In this document: positions 5,933 to 6,004 of the stretch, in pieces
How positions within the stretch are numbered: the stretch's first letter is position 1
Layout: every line of letters begins with the position of its first letter
Assembly: GCA_007130445.1 (NCBI GenBank)
Contig: SLSM01000043.1
Span: 1 to 6,004 of the forward strand
Source of the DNA: Trueperaceae bacterium
GTDB lineage: Bacteria > Deinococcota > Deinococci > Deinococcales > Trueperaceae
Length of the DNA: 6,004 bases
Reading direction: 5' to 3'
Notes under the pieces: generated by a model
Seen by the model: only the letters and a program-made list of their open reading frames with translations
The model's database searches: none
What the model was told of the DNA's origin: nothing
Made by a program: the position numbers and the translations under genes

Positions 5933-6004
5933 GTGGAAGGACTCACCCTCATCGGCGTCTCGCACAGGCGCGGCGGGATCGCCGCGCTCGAGTCGTGGCA
6001 CGAC
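5933..6004 (+). CDS. hemA: Probable glutamyl-tRNA reductase, N-terminal 24 residues only
   Basis: The window ends 24 codons into this frame. The residues read MEGLTLIGVSHRRGG then IAALESWHD. The LIGVSHR strand-turn followed by a helix with a conserved Leu-Glu pair aligns with the start of glutamyl-tRNA reductase (typically VGVSHRTAPVELLE), which reduces glutamyl-tRNA to glutamate-1-semialdehyde in the C5 route to haem and other tetrapyrroles. The usual T-A-P after SHR is R-G-G here. The catalytic Cys, expected near residue 50, lies outside the window. GTG at 5933 is chosen because it places the conserved strand at the extreme N-terminus and follows a -10 box; an in-frame TTG at 5924 overlaps that box and is less likely. 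The call rests on few residues. Confidence 0.6.
   Translation, partial: MEGLTLIGVSHRRGGIAALESWHD

Noticed and set aside
1..6004. Defence system, mobile element, CRISPR array or biosynthetic cluster
   Set aside because: I saw no transposase, integrase, nuclease, toxin, regularly spaced repeats or terminal inverted repeats; all genes but the barrel protein match housekeeping-type families.

Overview
This is a very GC-rich, gene-dense bacterial chromosomal window with six clear coding sequences and one gene start cut by the right edge. No RNA genes, CRISPR arrays, insertion sequences or phage genes are visible, and no stretch over 300 bases lacks a gene. The content looks like core metabolism plus one envelope protein. 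Two features bear on the host. The protein encoded at 2946-3824 has a signal peptide, a run of amphipathic strands and a barrel-like ending, which suggests a cell with an outer membrane. Four genes also have a TANNNT -10 box 5 to 11 nt before the start codon and no properly spaced Shine-Dalgarno sequence, the pattern of leaderless transcription. High GC, an outer membrane and leaderless genes together fit Deinococcota (a Trueperaceae-like lineage is my guess). The leaderless pattern and the polyphosphate glucokinase would also fit Actinomycetota, so the assignment is an inference.

Layout from left to right. 1-646 (-) is a polyphosphate glucokinase (ppgK) whose 3' end lies outside the window. 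Eight bases upstream of it, 655-1986 (-) is a 12-helix-type major facilitator superfamily transporter. Divergent from the transporter, 2067-2879 (+) is an aldo/keto reductase of the 2,5-diketo-gluconate reductase type with an intact catalytic tetrad. It converges on the next pair, and the gap holds a strong 13-bp hairpin (2885-2924) that probably terminates transcription from both sides. That minus-strand pair is 3821-5017, a two-domain CinA-like plus NadD-like nucleotidyltransferase, followed with a 4-nt ATGA overlap by 2946-3824, the exported barrel-like protein with an NTF2-like C-terminal domain. Divergent from it, 5066-5869 (+) is a CysQ-type 3'(2'),5'-bisphosphate nucleotidase. The window ends in the first 24 codons of a probable glutamyl-tRNA reductase gene (hemA) with its own promoter and an imperfect inverted repeat just upstream.

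The genes do not form one obvious pathway. PpgK phosphorylates glucose, the reductase handles carbonyl compounds, CysQ recycles PAP from sulfate assimilation, and HemA starts tetrapyrrole synthesis. The most unusual item is the CinA/NadD-like fusion, which resembles a poorly characterised family that I recall mainly from plants and fungi, and its translational coupling to an exported barrel-type protein. No evident mobile or defence system is present.
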